64,000 bases of DNA, taken from contig JAKASE010000005.1 in NCBI GenBank assembly GCA_021819135.1, positions 1 to 64,000 of the forward strand. The letters run 5' to 3'. Source of the DNA: Thermoplasmata archaeon. Lineage in GTDB: Archaea > Thermoplasmatota > Thermoplasmata > Lutacidiplasmatales > UBA184. This document shows positions 24,595-32,498 of the stretch, in pieces. The translations under genes and the position numbers were made by a program. Each line of letters opens with the position of its first letter. Position 1 is the stretch's first letter. The notes below the pieces were generated by a model. It searched no databases. It saw only the letters and a program-made list of their open reading frames with translations, and had not been told where the DNA came from.

Positions 24595-25445
24595 AGGCTG
24601 GACGCCCCCCGGATGATCACTTCGACCGACAGCGCGATCAGGATCCCGACGAAGACCCACCGGATGAGCCGGTTCGACATCCGCGGAAGGAGCCGGCTCC
24701 CGAGGAACGACCCGGTCGTCGTCCCGAGGGCGACCGGCGCCGCGAGCATGGGGAAGATCAGCCCGCCCGCGAAGAGCACCCCGACGCCCGCCGTCGCGGT
24801 GACCCCGATCATGAAGTTGCTCGTCGCGGTCGAGACCTTCATCGGAAGTCGCAGGGCCCGGTCGAGCGCCAAGACCTTGAGGACCCCGCTGCCGATCCCG
24901 AACAGGCCTGCCACGAGCCCGGCGCCGAACATCACGCCGAGGGCCTCTTTCGCGCGTTTCCCCTCGTACGTGACGACCCGCTGGTTCAGCTGGTCGAAGT
25001 AGGCGCCCCGGAGCCGGAGCCGCTTCGAGAGCGGGCTCGTCGGGATCGGCGCGAACGCATCGGCATGGCGCATGGCGATGGTCCCGGGGACGGTCGAGAT
25101 CAGGACCACGCCGAGGACGATCAGGAGCACCGGCACGAGCGAGGTGCGGGCGAGGAAGACCGTCGCGGCGGCGCCGATGAGGGCGCCCGGCACGGTGGCG
25201 ACCTGCAGGAAGTTCCCGATGCGCAGATCGGTGAGGTGATCGTGGACGTACGCGGCCCCGGCGGTCGTCGAGGTCGCGAGGACGCTCACCGCGCTCGCGC
25301 CGACCGCATCGCCGAACGGGATGCCGAAGAACACCACGAGGACCGGGGTGATGATGACGCCGCCACCGAGGCCGGCCAGGCTGCCCAGGAACCCCGCCCC
25401 GATGGCGACCGCGAGCAGGGCGAGGACAAGGACGAGAAGGAGCAT
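24591..25445 (-). CDS. TauE/SafE-family permease, copy 2
   Basis: A 284-residue membrane permease with the duplicated motifs GFLGSLAGLGGGVIITPV and GLVAGLFGIGSGVLKV. It shares most of these positions with copy 1 at 19205. It starts six bases after the PPP phosphatase stop and belongs to the operon headed by aprBA copy 1, suggesting transport of sulfate or sulfite for that APS reductase. Substrate and direction are inferred. Confidence 0.85.
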   Translation of the reverse strand: MLLLVLVLALLAVAIGAGFLGSLAGLGGGVIITPVLVVFFGIPFGDAVGASAVSVLATSTTAGAAYVHDHLTDLRIGNFLQVATVPGALIGAAATVFLARTSLVPVLLIVLGVVLISTVPGTIAMRHADAFAPIPTSPLSKRLRLRGAYFDQLNQRVVTYEGKRAKEALGVMFGAGLVAGLFGIGSGVLKVLALDRALRLPMKVSTATSNFMIGVTATAGVGVLFAGGLIFPMLAAPVALGTTTGSFLGSRLLPRMSNRLIRWVFVGILIALSVEVIIRGASSL

Positions 25446-25451
25446 GATCCG

Positions 25452-26459
25452 CTACCGCCCCGACCCGTCCGTGGCCGGCGTGGCCGCCGGGACGCCCGTC
25501 GGAGGTCCCGGGAGCTCCGGGTCGTGGCGGATCGCCCGCGGGATCCACTCCGCCCCGTCCCAGGCGCGCAGGGTGAGGTCCGCCGAGCTCTCGATCCGCT
25601 CCCGCGCCGGGATCTCCGCGAGCAGGACGCCTCCCTCGCCGAACCTGGCGAAGAGGTCGCTCGTGTGGACCGTGAGGAGCCTTCCGCCGTAGAGGGAGCG
25701 CCCCGAATGGTTCGGGGCATGCCCCTTCACCATGACCCGGCAGCCCACGGCGCGGAGGAACGCGTCGAGGGCGTCGGGGCCATAGGGGGCGCCCACGGCC
25801 CGGTCCTCGTACTCGAGCTCGGGGTCGCTCCACAGCAACCCCTCGAGGAGGCGGAGGTTCGAGGCCTCCCACCGGGCCGGGTCCCAGAAGGAGCGGTCCG
25901 GGATGCCGCCGTGCGCGAGGAAGACGCCGTTCTGGGTCCGGGCGGCGAGCGGCAGCCGCTCGAGCAGCCCGACGATCGACTCCCAGAGCGGGAGGACCTC
26001 GACACGGGGGTAGGCACGGCCGAGCTCCCGCAGGAGGGTCGGTGCGGGCACCGGGATCTGCCGGGTTGCCTCGTGGTTGCCGCGAAGAAGGATCACGTCG
26101 TCGGGGGCGTAACTGGCCCAGGCCAAAAGATACGCGACGTTCCATACGGAACCGCTCGGCAGCGCCGCGGGGTCGGGCTCGGCGCGGGTCGCCCGATGGA
26201 TATAGTCCCCGAGGCCCACGAACCGCTCGGGCACCGAACGGCCCCGCGCGAACCGGAGCGCGGAAGAGACCGCGGGCCAGTCACCGTGACTATCCCCTAT
26301 CACCGCGACCGGGCGGTCGGAGGGGAGCTCGACGAGCGGTCGGCCGGGACGGGCATCGAACGCCGCCCGGACCTCGTCGAGGACCTCCCAGAGGTCGGAC
26401 GCCGGTCGACCGACGAGCGCCGTCGGGTCCGCCCTCAGGCGCTCGGATGCTCGGGCCAC
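25452..26459 (-). CDS. PPP-family serine/threonine phosphatase
   Basis: A 335-residue metallophosphatase of the PPP type. The metal-binding motifs are in order: GDSHGD (for GDxHG), GDYIHR (for GDxVDRG), GNHEAT (for GNHE) and later HGG and KGHAP. The unusual GDYIHR keeps the metal-binding aspartate. It lies between aprA copy 1 and the tauE gene on one strand with short gaps, so it may dephosphorylate a component of this pathway, or an adenine-nucleotide compound; neither is proven. Confidence 0.8.
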   Translation of the reverse strand: MARASERLRADPTALVGRPASDLWEVLDEVRAAFDARPGRPLVELPSDRPVAVIGDSHGDWPAVSSALRFARGRSVPERFVGLGDYIHRATRAEPDPAALPSGSVWNVAYLLAWASYAPDDVILLRGNHEATRQIPVPAPTLLRELGRAYPRVEVLPLWESIVGLLERLPLAARTQNGVFLAHGGIPDRSFWDPARWEASNLRLLEGLLWSDPELEYEDRAVGAPYGPDALDAFLRAVGCRVMVKGHAPNHSGRSLYGGRLLTVHTSDLFARFGEGGVLLAEIPARERIESSADLTLRAWDGAEWIPRAIRHDPELPGPPTGVPAATPATDGSGR

Positions 26460-26502
26460 GGTGCTCTGCCCCCCCGACGTGGCGCGATCGCACGCCGCGG
26501 GT

Positions 26503-28344
26503 CTAGAAGAGCGGGCGGTACGGCCGCTTGAACAGACGCCACTCCCCGGTGCGCGGATCGTACACCGAGTTCACGAAGCACTTCCACTGCTCGTCATCGA
26601 CGTGGGGGAAGTCCGCGCGGTAGTAGTAGCCGGGCCAGCGGGTCTCCTCCCGGAAGAGCGTGTGACGGAGGACCGCTTCGGCCGTCCACCACCGGTGATG
26701 GAGCTCCCAGGCCCGCTGGAGCTGGTGCAGGTCCCGGGCGCCGAGGTGATCCAGGTCCACGCGGAGCGACTCCATGTGCGCGAGCCCGCGCTCGAGCAGC
26801 GGCTTGTTGGTCGAGTAGTTCGCGCTCACGCCGCCGCCGTACTCGTCCATGATCTTCTCGAGGCGGTTGAGCCCCTGGTCCGGGAAGAGGACCTCCGGGT
26901 AGACGGTCCCGGTCGTGACGTTCAGCCGCTCGGTCTGCCAGTTCCGCACCGGACGGAAGACCTCGGCCTTGAGCTCCGAGACCCGCTCGGGGGCCACTGT
27001 GGGCGCCCCGGGGTGGTCGCGGACGAAGGCGACCGCGGACTTGCCGGCGAGGCGGCCCTCCGAGTACGATCCGCTCGAGAACTTGTGTGCCGAGCCGCCG
27101 ATGGTGTCGCCGGCACCGAAGAGCCCCTGGACGGTGGTCATCCGGTTGTACCCCCAGTGGTAGTCGTCCGCCCCGACGTCGGCGGGACCGCTCGCCCAGG
27201 CCCCGGCGCAGACCGCATGGGAGCCCATGACGTACGGTTCCGACAGGATCAGCTCGGAAGGGGTGGTCTTCGGCTCGATCCCCTGCGACGCCCAGGTGAC
27301 CGCCTGGCCGATCGTCATGTTGAGGAAGTCCTCCCACCCGATCGACTCCTTCTCGGGAGTGTCGAGGACCTTCTCCGTGTGCATCAGGATCGGGCCGCGT
27401 CCCGCGAGGATCTCCTGCAGCATGAGGTGGTTCCTCAGGCACGTCGGCATCGGCTTCGCGTCGGCGTACGCCCCGACCCGCTCGCGGAGCTCGGGGAGCC
27501 GCGCGGCCTCGTAGTGCTCACCGGTGGCGTTCGTGGCCGTCGCTTTGAGGAGGAGGAACCAGGCTCCGACCGGACCGTACCCGTCCTTGAACCGGGTGAC
27601 GACGAGGCGGTTCTCCATCTGGGTCATCTCCGCCCCCATCGGGATCAGGAGGGCGTAGGCGGACCCGCTCGCCCACGGCGGGTACCACGTCCGCCCCGAG
27701 CCCTCGCCCGCCGACCGGGGCCGATAGATGTGGGAGGCACCGGCCGCCGCCACGATGACCGCCTTCGCGCGGAAGAGATAGAACGAGCCGTCCCGGACGC
27801 TGAAGCCGATCGCGCCCGCGACCCGGTTCGGGTCCTTCGCGTCGGGCAGTAGGTGCGTGACCATGATCCGCTCGTAGACCTCGCTCGCGGCCTTTCGGGT
27901 CGCCTCGGCGATGATCGGCTTGTACGACTCGCCGTGGATCATGATCTGCCAGCGGCCCTCGCGCACGTACCGGCCCGTCACGGGGTCCGTGAAGATGGGG
28001 AGCCCCCACTCCTCGAACATGTGCACGGTCGAGTCGACGTGCCGGGCGAGGTCGTAGACGAGGTCCTCCCGGGAGAGCCCCATGAGGTCGTTGCGGACGT
28101 ACCGGACGAAGTCCTCGGGCTGGTTCTCGTTCCAGCGCATCCCCATGTAGCAGTTGATGGCGCTGAGCCCCTGGGCGACGGCCCCGCTCCGCTCGATCGC
28201 GGCCTTCTCGGCGACGACGATCTTGAGATCGCGGCCCCAGTACCGGGCCTCGTAGGCGGCGCCGCAGCCGGCGAACCCGCCGCCGACGATGAGGATGTCG
28301 CAATCGATCGTATGGGTCTCGGGGTCCGGGGAAGGATCGGTCAT
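26503..28344 (-). CDS. aprA: Adenylylsulfate reductase alpha subunit, copy 1
   Basis: A 613-residue FAD protein. The FAD motif is CDILIVGGGFAGCGAAYEAR. Strongly conserved AprA stretches include RFKDGYGPVGAWF, CLRNHLMLQEILAGRGP and PYVMGSHA. The enzyme interconverts APS with sulfite plus AMP. It follows aprB copy 1 by 12 bases and is followed by the phosphatase. Length is near that of typical AprA. It is clearly paralogous to copy 2 at 42874, but differs in many positions, for example WYPPWASGSAY versus WYSPWSSGSAY. Confidence 0.93.
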   Translation of the reverse strand: MTDPSPDPETHTIDCDILIVGGGFAGCGAAYEARYWGRDLKIVVAEKAAIERSGAVAQGLSAINCYMGMRWNENQPEDFVRYVRNDLMGLSREDLVYDLARHVDSTVHMFEEWGLPIFTDPVTGRYVREGRWQIMIHGESYKPIIAEATRKAASEVYERIMVTHLLPDAKDPNRVAGAIGFSVRDGSFYLFRAKAVIVAAAGASHIYRPRSAGEGSGRTWYPPWASGSAYALLIPMGAEMTQMENRLVVTRFKDGYGPVGAWFLLLKATATNATGEHYEAARLPELRERVGAYADAKPMPTCLRNHLMLQEILAGRGPILMHTEKVLDTPEKESIGWEDFLNMTIGQAVTWASQGIEPKTTPSELILSEPYVMGSHAVCAGAWASGPADVGADDYHWGYNRMTTVQGLFGAGDTIGGSAHKFSSGSYSEGRLAGKSAVAFVRDHPGAPTVAPERVSELKAEVFRPVRNWQTERLNVTTGTVYPEVLFPDQGLNRLEKIMDEYGGGVSANYSTNKPLLERGLAHMESLRVDLDHLGARDLHQLQRAWELHHRWWTAEAVLRHTLFREETRWPGYYYRADFPHVDDEQWKCFVNSVYDPRTGEWRLFKRPYRPLF

Positions 28345-28356
28345 CGTTCCCCCCCG

Positions 28357-28803
28357 TCAGGGCGCCGACGGCTTCCGGGCGAGCGTCGGCAGCGCCTCGA
28401 CCGCGAGATAGTCCGGCTCGAACGAGAGCAGCTCGCCGGCGCGGGCCTCCGCCGGCGGTTCCGGAGCCTCCTGGGGGGCTGCGATCGATCCCCACTTGGT
28501 GGTGCGGATCGGGAAGGTGAACTCCTTGAGATCCCCGCCGCGCATCCGGATCTTCCAGGTGATGTGGGTGTCCGTCCGGGTCGGCTGCACCGAGTGGTTC
28601 ATCGGAGCGAAGTCGGCGTACCCGCGGATCTCGATCGCCGCCTCGGGGCAGGCCTTCACGCAGGCACAGCACTCCCAGCACATCTGGGGCTCGACGTTGT
28701 ACGCCCGACCCTGCGCCGGGTCGATGTGCATGATGTCGCTCGGACAGATCGTGACGCACTCCATACAGCCCTTGCACTTTCCCGTTCGGACGAATGTCGG
28801 CAT
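28357..28803 (-). CDS. aprB: Adenylylsulfate reductase beta subunit, copy 1
   Basis: A 148-residue ferredoxin subunit. Both 4Fe-4S motifs are complete: CKGCMECVTICP and CWECCACVKACP. The first motif has a shorter loop than textbook AprB, where the third cysteine follows eight residues after the second. The start MPTFVR at 28803 matches other AprB N-termini; the open frame extends further up without homology. It heads the aprBA-phosphatase-tauE operon. Confidence 0.92.
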   Translation of the reverse strand: MPTFVRTGKCKGCMECVTICPSDIMHIDPAQGRAYNVEPQMCWECCACVKACPEAAIEIRGYADFAPMNHSVQPTRTDTHITWKIRMRGGDLKEFTFPIRTTKWGSIAAPQEAPEPPAEARAGELLSFEPDYLAVEALPTLARKPSAP

Positions 28804-28898
28804 GAGATTTCGGTACCTCTCGAGAGCCGCTCCGCCCCCCCGCCCGAAGGCGAGGAGGCGATTCGCAACCCTCGATGGTGCCCCGTAGGGGAGGGGTG

Positions 28899-28934
28899 GG
28901 AAAATACTTTCGAACGTACTTTGGACATTTGTCC
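28899..28934 (-). promoter_or_regulatory. aprBA copy 1 promoter with palindrome
   Basis: On the minus strand AAAGTATTTT (plus 28901-28910) is a good TATA-like box. Just upstream is GGACATTTGTCC (28923-28934), with arms GGACA and TGTCC. The leader to the aprB ATG is about 75 bases. A GGAC-N4-GTCC site also lies before shdrC1. Operator function is inferred. Confidence 0.45.
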
Positions 28935-29097
28935 GAATTTTTAGGCAACCGACCGATCCGGCCCCGTCCCGCCCCGGCAGACGACCGCGAATCCGGAACC
29001 TCCCCACCTGCGTGCGATCGATCCGAAGGGCCGGGCGAGACCGTGGCGAGGACCGCCAAGGGAGGGCTTACGTATCTCGACCCTTCCCGGAAGGGTC

Positions 29098-30006
29098 ATG
29101 CCGGAACCGGGGTCGGACGAACCCCAGCCGCTGCCGGTGGTGGGACAGCGCTCGTCCCCGCCGGTCGTTCCCGAGGCCGCCTTCTCGATCGGGCGGCTCG
29201 ATCGTTCCCGGGTCGGAGCGGTCGTGGCGGTCCTGTCGGGAAAGGGAGGGGTCGGTAAGACCCTGGTCTCGGCGCTGCTCGCCACCGAGCTCCATCGGCA
29301 CGGCGCGCGGGTCGGCGTCCTCGACGCCGACATCACGGGGCCTTCGATCGCGCGGGTCTTCGGGGTCCGGGTGGTCCCGCAGCTCTCGCCGGACGGGCTC
29401 CACATCGAACCGCTCGTGTCGAAGGGCGGGGTCGCGGTGATGTCGATGGCGTCGGTGACCGCGGCGACCGAGATCCCCCTCCTCTGGCGCGGTCCGATGA
29501 TCAACAGCGCCATTCGGGGGCTCTTCAAGGACACGGCGTGGCCCGCGCTCGATTATCTCGTCGTCGATCTTCCCCCGGGGACGAGCGACGCGCCGATGAC
29601 CGTCTTCCAATCGCTGGATCCCGACGGCGTCGTCCTCGTGACCGCCCCGACCGAGCTCTCCGCCGAGGTCGTCGCGAAGGCGGCGTCGATGGCGAAGACG
29701 TTCTCCGCGCCGGTCCTCGGGCTCATCGAGAACATGGCGTTCTTCACCTGTCCGCACGGGGAGCGCGTCGACCTCTTCGGTCCGTCGCGGGGGCCCGAGT
29801 TCGCCTCACGGATGGGGATCCCCTTCCTCGGCAGCCTGCCGATCGTCCCGGGCGTTCCGGCGCTCGCGGACGCGGGTCGCATCGAGGAGGTGCGATCCCC
29901 CGAGGCGGCGATCATCGCCGACCGGGTCCGGTTGCTGGTCGACCGGCTGCGGCGCGCGCGGACGCCCCCGGCCGGGACCGCCGGCGGGACCCCGCCGGGG
30001 GACTGA
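29098..30006 (+). CDS. Mrp/NBP35-type P-loop ATPase
   Basis: A 302-residue ATPase with the deviant Walker A SGKGGVGKT, the DADITGPSIARVFG motif and VVDLPPGTSDAP. These proteins carry and transfer Fe-S clusters. The cluster-binding CPxC of the family reads CPHG here, so one of the two usual cysteines is missing. It starts the unit that continues with a small unknown gene and dsrEFH, and may help mature the many Fe-S proteins of this region; the altered motif makes that uncertain. Confidence 0.82.
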   Translation: MPEPGSDEPQPLPVVGQRSSPPVVPEAAFSIGRLDRSRVGAVVAVLSGKGGVGKTLVSALLATELHRHGARVGVLDADITGPSIARVFGVRVVPQLSPDGLHIEPLVSKGGVAVMSMASVTAATEIPLLWRGPMINSAIRGLFKDTAWPALDYLVVDLPPGTSDAPMTVFQSLDPDGVVLVTAPTELSAEVVAKAASMAKTFSAPVLGLIENMAFFTCPHGERVDLFGPSRGPEFASRMGIPFLGSLPIVPGVPALADAGRIEEVRSPEAAIIADRVRLLVDRLRRARTPPAGTAGGTPPGD

Positions 30007-30010
30007 CGCC

Positions 30011-30256
30011 GTGACCGACGCGCCCCGGGGCCGGCAGGAGGTCGCGGTGACCATCCTCCGCGCCGTCGGCGATCCGTTCGAGGCCGAGTCGATGGAGGCC
30101 GGGCCCGCGGTGTCCGAACCCTCGCATGTCGCGCTCCTCAATCGGCTCTTCTACGACAGCACGGTCGACCTCGGCGGGCTCGTCCGCATCGGAAGCCGGA
30201 CGTACGTGTGCACCCGGGCCGGTTGGCGGATCGTGCCCCCGGGTCGGGAGTCCTGA
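30011..30256 (+). CDS. Small unknown protein before dsrEFH
   Basis: An 81-residue protein starting at a GTG five bases after the Mrp gene. The only distinctive part is the second half, LLNRLFYDSTVDLGGLVRIG followed by SRTYVCTRAGWRIVPP, which looks like a small beta-rich domain with one cysteine. The stop overlaps the next ATG (TGATG). I do not recognise the family. The tight coupling suggests it works with the DsrEFH proteins or Mrp. Confidence 0.55.
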   Translation: MTDAPRGRQEVAVTILRAVGDPFEAESMEAGPAVSEPSHVALLNRLFYDSTVDLGGLVRIGSRTYVCTRAGWRIVPPGRES

Positions 30257-30612
30257 TGGGGCACCTCGGCGTCCTCGTCTTCTCCTCTCCGCTGCAACGG
30301 CGCTCGGCGACGATGGCGGCGGAAACGATCGAGGCGGCGGTACGCCTAGGTCACTCGGTGTCGGCGTTCTTCCTGGCGGATGGGGTCTACTGCACGAGCC
30401 GCGCCCACCTCGCGGCCCCGGAGGAGACCGTCGTCCACCGCCTCGCGCGGCTGCCCTCGTCGGTCGCGCTCGTCAACTGCGGTACGTGCGCCCGCTTCCG
30501 CGGGCTGGACGACACGACGGTCCTTCCGAACGCCCGGAACGGCAGCCTCGAGGACCTGGTCGACTCCCTCGGCGGGACGGACCGCTTCCTCACCTTCGGG
30601 AGCGGACCGTGA
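30256..30612 (+). CDS. dsrE: DsrE/TusD sulfurtransferase subunit
   Basis: A 118-residue protein of the DsrE family with the active-site pattern NCGTCARFRGL, containing the cysteine that carries persulfide in DsrE/TusD. The N-terminal strand and helix LGVLVFSSPLQRRSATMAAE are typical. It overlaps the neighbours by one and four bases and is followed by TusC- and TusB-like genes, so it forms a DsrEFH complex. DsrEFH is known from organisms that oxidise sulfur through reverse Dsr, where it hands sulfur to DsrC. Confidence 0.85.
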   Translation: MGHLGVLVFSSPLQRRSATMAAETIEAAVRLGHSVSAFFLADGVYCTSRAHLAAPEETVVHRLARLPSSVALVNCGTCARFRGLDDTTVLPNARNGSLEDLVDSLGGTDRFLTFGSGP

Positions 30613-30977
30613 ACGGGTCCGAGGAGGGGGTCCTCCTCTGGATCCGGCACGCCCCACACTCCACGGTCCATCTCGGCGAAGCGATCCGGCTCGCGACGAT
30701 GGGCACCGCGCTCGGGGTCCCGTTCCGCCTCCTGTTCCTGGGGGACGGGGTGCGGGCCCTCCTGCGGGGCACCGAGGCGTATCGGCTCGGACCCCCCATC
30801 GACAAGCTCCTCACGGACGTCGTGACGGCCGAGAGCCCCGCGCTGGTCCATCGCCGGTCGCTCGAGGCGCGGGGGCTGTCGGCGGACGACCTCGCGCCCC
30901 GGGTCCCGGTGGAGCTCGTGGACGATGGGGGGGCGGCCGAGTGGCTGGAGCGGTCCCACCGGGTGGTGCCGTTCTGA
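30609..30977 (+). CDS. dsrF: DsrF/TusC-like subunit
   Basis: A 122-residue protein starting with GTG that overlaps the dsrE stop (GTGA). The pattern VLLWIRHAPHSTVHLGEAIRL followed by GVPFRLLFLGDGV fits TusC/DsrF, the structural middle subunit of the DsrEFH hexamer. There is no obvious catalytic cysteine, as expected for DsrF. Frame choice is supported by the overlaps on both sides. Confidence 0.75.
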   Translation: MNGSEEGVLLWIRHAPHSTVHLGEAIRLATMGTALGVPFRLLFLGDGVRALLRGTEAYRLGPPIDKLLTDVVTAESPALVHRRSLEARGLSADDLAPRVPVELVDDGGAAEWLERSHRVVPF

Positions 30978-31303
30978 CGCCCGCGCCCTCGACGGAGCGC
31001 CGCTGGCTCCTCCTGCGAGAGTCTCCGCTCGGTCCCGACGAGGCGGAGATCGTGGCTCGTCTCGCCGATCGGCTCGTTCGGCGCGGGATCGCCCTCGTGC
31101 CCGTCCTCCTCGGAACGGCGACGTACGAGGCCGAACCGGCGGGAGAGGCGGCGACGCCCTCGGCCCCGGCCGCTTGGGTCCTCGAGGACGACGTGAAGGG
31201 GCGCGGCCTCCGACCACCGGAGGACCGGCCGTTCCGGTCCCTATCCTACGACGAGCTCGTGGAGGCGGTCATGTCGGCCGAGCGGGTGATCTCGCTCGCA
31301 TGA
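30974..31303 (+). CDS. dsrH: DsrH/TusB-like subunit, probable non-ATG start
   Basis: A protein of about 109 residues matching TusB/DsrH: WLLLRESPLGPDEAEIVARL at the start and WVLEDDVKGRGL, then LVEAVMSAERVISLA at the end. No ATG, GTG or TTG lies at the expected place. A CTG at 30974 overlaps the upstream stop (CTGA) and would copy the coupling used by the other genes here. An in-frame GTG at 30941 is the nearest ordinary start and would give a 37-base overlap. The family assignment does not depend on the choice. Confidence 0.68.
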   Translation: MTPAPSTERRWLLLRESPLGPDEAEIVARLADRLVRRGIALVPVLLGTATYEAEPAGEAATPSAPAAWVLEDDVKGRGLRPPEDRPFRSLSYDELVEAVMSAERVISLA

Positions 31304-31698
31304 GCGAGAGTCCCTCCGTCCCCTTCGTGCCCCTCCCGATGCGGGAGGTCCGGCGGGAGGGCGCCGGGGACTCCCCATCCCCTCCGCCGACCGTGCGCGT
31401 GGTCTACGTCCGCTACCGGGACCCGACCCCCCTCGAGTTCCCCGATCGCCCGGAGCGTCTCCCCGGCCCGGTCTTCCATGCGGCGGGGATCCTCCTCCGG
31501 GAGGACGAGGAGTTCCTCGCCCTCGGGGAGGTCGCGTGGGCGGAGGAGAACTCCCCCCTCGCCTCTCGGTACGGCGCCGACCTGTTCCCGGCGTACCGGA
31601 ACGTCCTCACGATCACCAAGGCCGCGATCCTCGAGCGCCGGGAGGTCGCGTTCCCCGGCGACGGGGCCGGGCGGAAGGTTGGTACTGAATCCCGATAA
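31300..31698 (+). CDS. Unknown protein ending the dsrEFH unit
   Basis: A 132-residue protein whose ATG overlaps the dsrH stop (ATGA). It has a proline-rich N-terminus, then VRVVYVRYRDPTPLEF and a conserved-looking helical end, SRYGADLFPAYRNVLTITKA. No cysteines and no recognised domain. As the last member of a tightly overlapping set it probably functions with DsrEFH. Family unknown. Confidence 0.55.
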   Translation: MSESPSVPFVPLPMREVRREGAGDSPSPPPTVRVVYVRYRDPTPLEFPDRPERLPGPVFHAAGILLREDEEFLALGEVAWAEENSPLASRYGADLFPAYRNVLTITKAAILERREVAFPGDGAGRKVGTESR

Positions 31699-31725
31699 AT
31701 GGACAAACGTAAAGTCAAAATAGCG
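31691..31725 (+). promoter_or_regulatory. AT-rich promoter of the tusA-dsrE2-SQR unit
   Basis: A conspicuous AT-rich stretch (cccgataaatggacaaac, then gtaaagtcaaaatag) lies 35-65 bases before the tusA ATG at 31758, in otherwise GC-rich sequence. TATA-like words are gataaat and caaaata. Confidence 0.45.
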
Positions 31726-31757
31726 AACCCCGCATGGGCGTGCTAGGGTTTGACACC

Positions 31758-31994
31758 ATGTCCGGAGCTACGGTTCAGGCGCACTTGGATGCGCGGGGTC
31801 TGTTCTGCCCCATGCCGATCTTGAAGGCGAGCCAGATGCTCGAGTCCCTCAAGTCGGGCGAGAGCCTCGAGGTGCTCGCGGACGATCCCGCCGCCCCCTC
31901 CGACTTCGTCGCGTTCGCGAAGAGGACGGGCAATCCGCTCACCGAGCAGAGCGAGGACGCAGGGACCTACCGATTCGTGCTGAAGCATAAGTGA
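31758..31994 (+). CDS. tusA: TusA sulfur carrier, copy 1
   Basis: A 78-residue TusA protein with the sulfur-carrying cysteine in ARGLFCPMPILKAS (the CPxP motif). It delivers persulfide sulfur between DsrE-type proteins and the sHdr or Dsr machinery. ATG 31758 is preferred to 31734 because homologues start close to this point. It is followed at 32019 by a DsrE-like gene with a good AGGAGG site. Confidence 0.88.
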   Translation: MSGATVQAHLDARGLFCPMPILKASQMLESLKSGESLEVLADDPAAPSDFVAFAKRTGNPLTEQSEDAGTYRFVLKHK

Positions 31995-32018
31995 GGAAAT
32001 AGGAGGAAAACAGGGACC

Positions 32019-32474
32019 ATGACGGCGACCTCGGCGAAGACGCATGCGAACGAGACGATCGAATCCGCGAAGCGGGAAGGGAAGAAGTCCCTGGTCCTCG
32101 TGGTGTCCAAGGGAGGGGCGGATATGGCCTACCCGTCCCTGATCCTCGCGACGACCGCGCGGGCCCTGGGGATGGAGGCCCACATGTACTTCACGTTCTG
32201 GGGAATGCAGCTCCTGACCTCCGAGGGGCGGAAGAAGTCGATGGACGTCTTCCCGCCCGAGATGCAGAAGGCGATCGCGGCGAAGTTCCCCACGGTCGAG
32301 CAGTTCATGCAGCAGGCGAAGCAGGCCGGCGTCAAGATCCACGCCTGCTCGCCGACGATGGACATGTTCGGGCTCACGAAGGCGAGCTTGGTGAACGAGG
32401 TGGACGACGTGATCGGCGCGAGCACGTATCTCGAGCTCGCGTCCCGGCCGGACGCCCTCACCCTCTTCATCTGA
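32019..32474 (+). CDS. DsrE2/DsrE3-like sulfurtransferase, first of two
   Basis: A 151-residue peroxiredoxin-like DsrE-family protein. SLVLVVSKGGADMAYPSLIL and HMYFTFWGMQLLT mark the DsrE2/DsrE3 type, and a likely active cysteine is in IHACSPTMDMFGL. AGGAGG precedes the ATG. In sulfur-oxidising archaea and bacteria with sHdr, genes of this type with tusA move sulfane sulfur to the sHdr complex. A second related gene follows. Confidence 0.8.
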   Translation: MTATSAKTHANETIESAKREGKKSLVLVVSKGGADMAYPSLILATTARALGMEAHMYFTFWGMQLLTSEGRKKSMDVFPPEMQKAIAAKFPTVEQFMQQAKQAGVKIHACSPTMDMFGLTKASLVNEVDDVIGASTYLELASRPDALTLFI

Positions 32475-32498
32475 GACGGCCGGGGCGGGGGGTCGCTC

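Noticed and set aside
29098-30006. ParA/MinD-type ATPase
   Set aside because: The DITGPS motif and length fit Mrp/NBP35 better, despite the altered CPxC.
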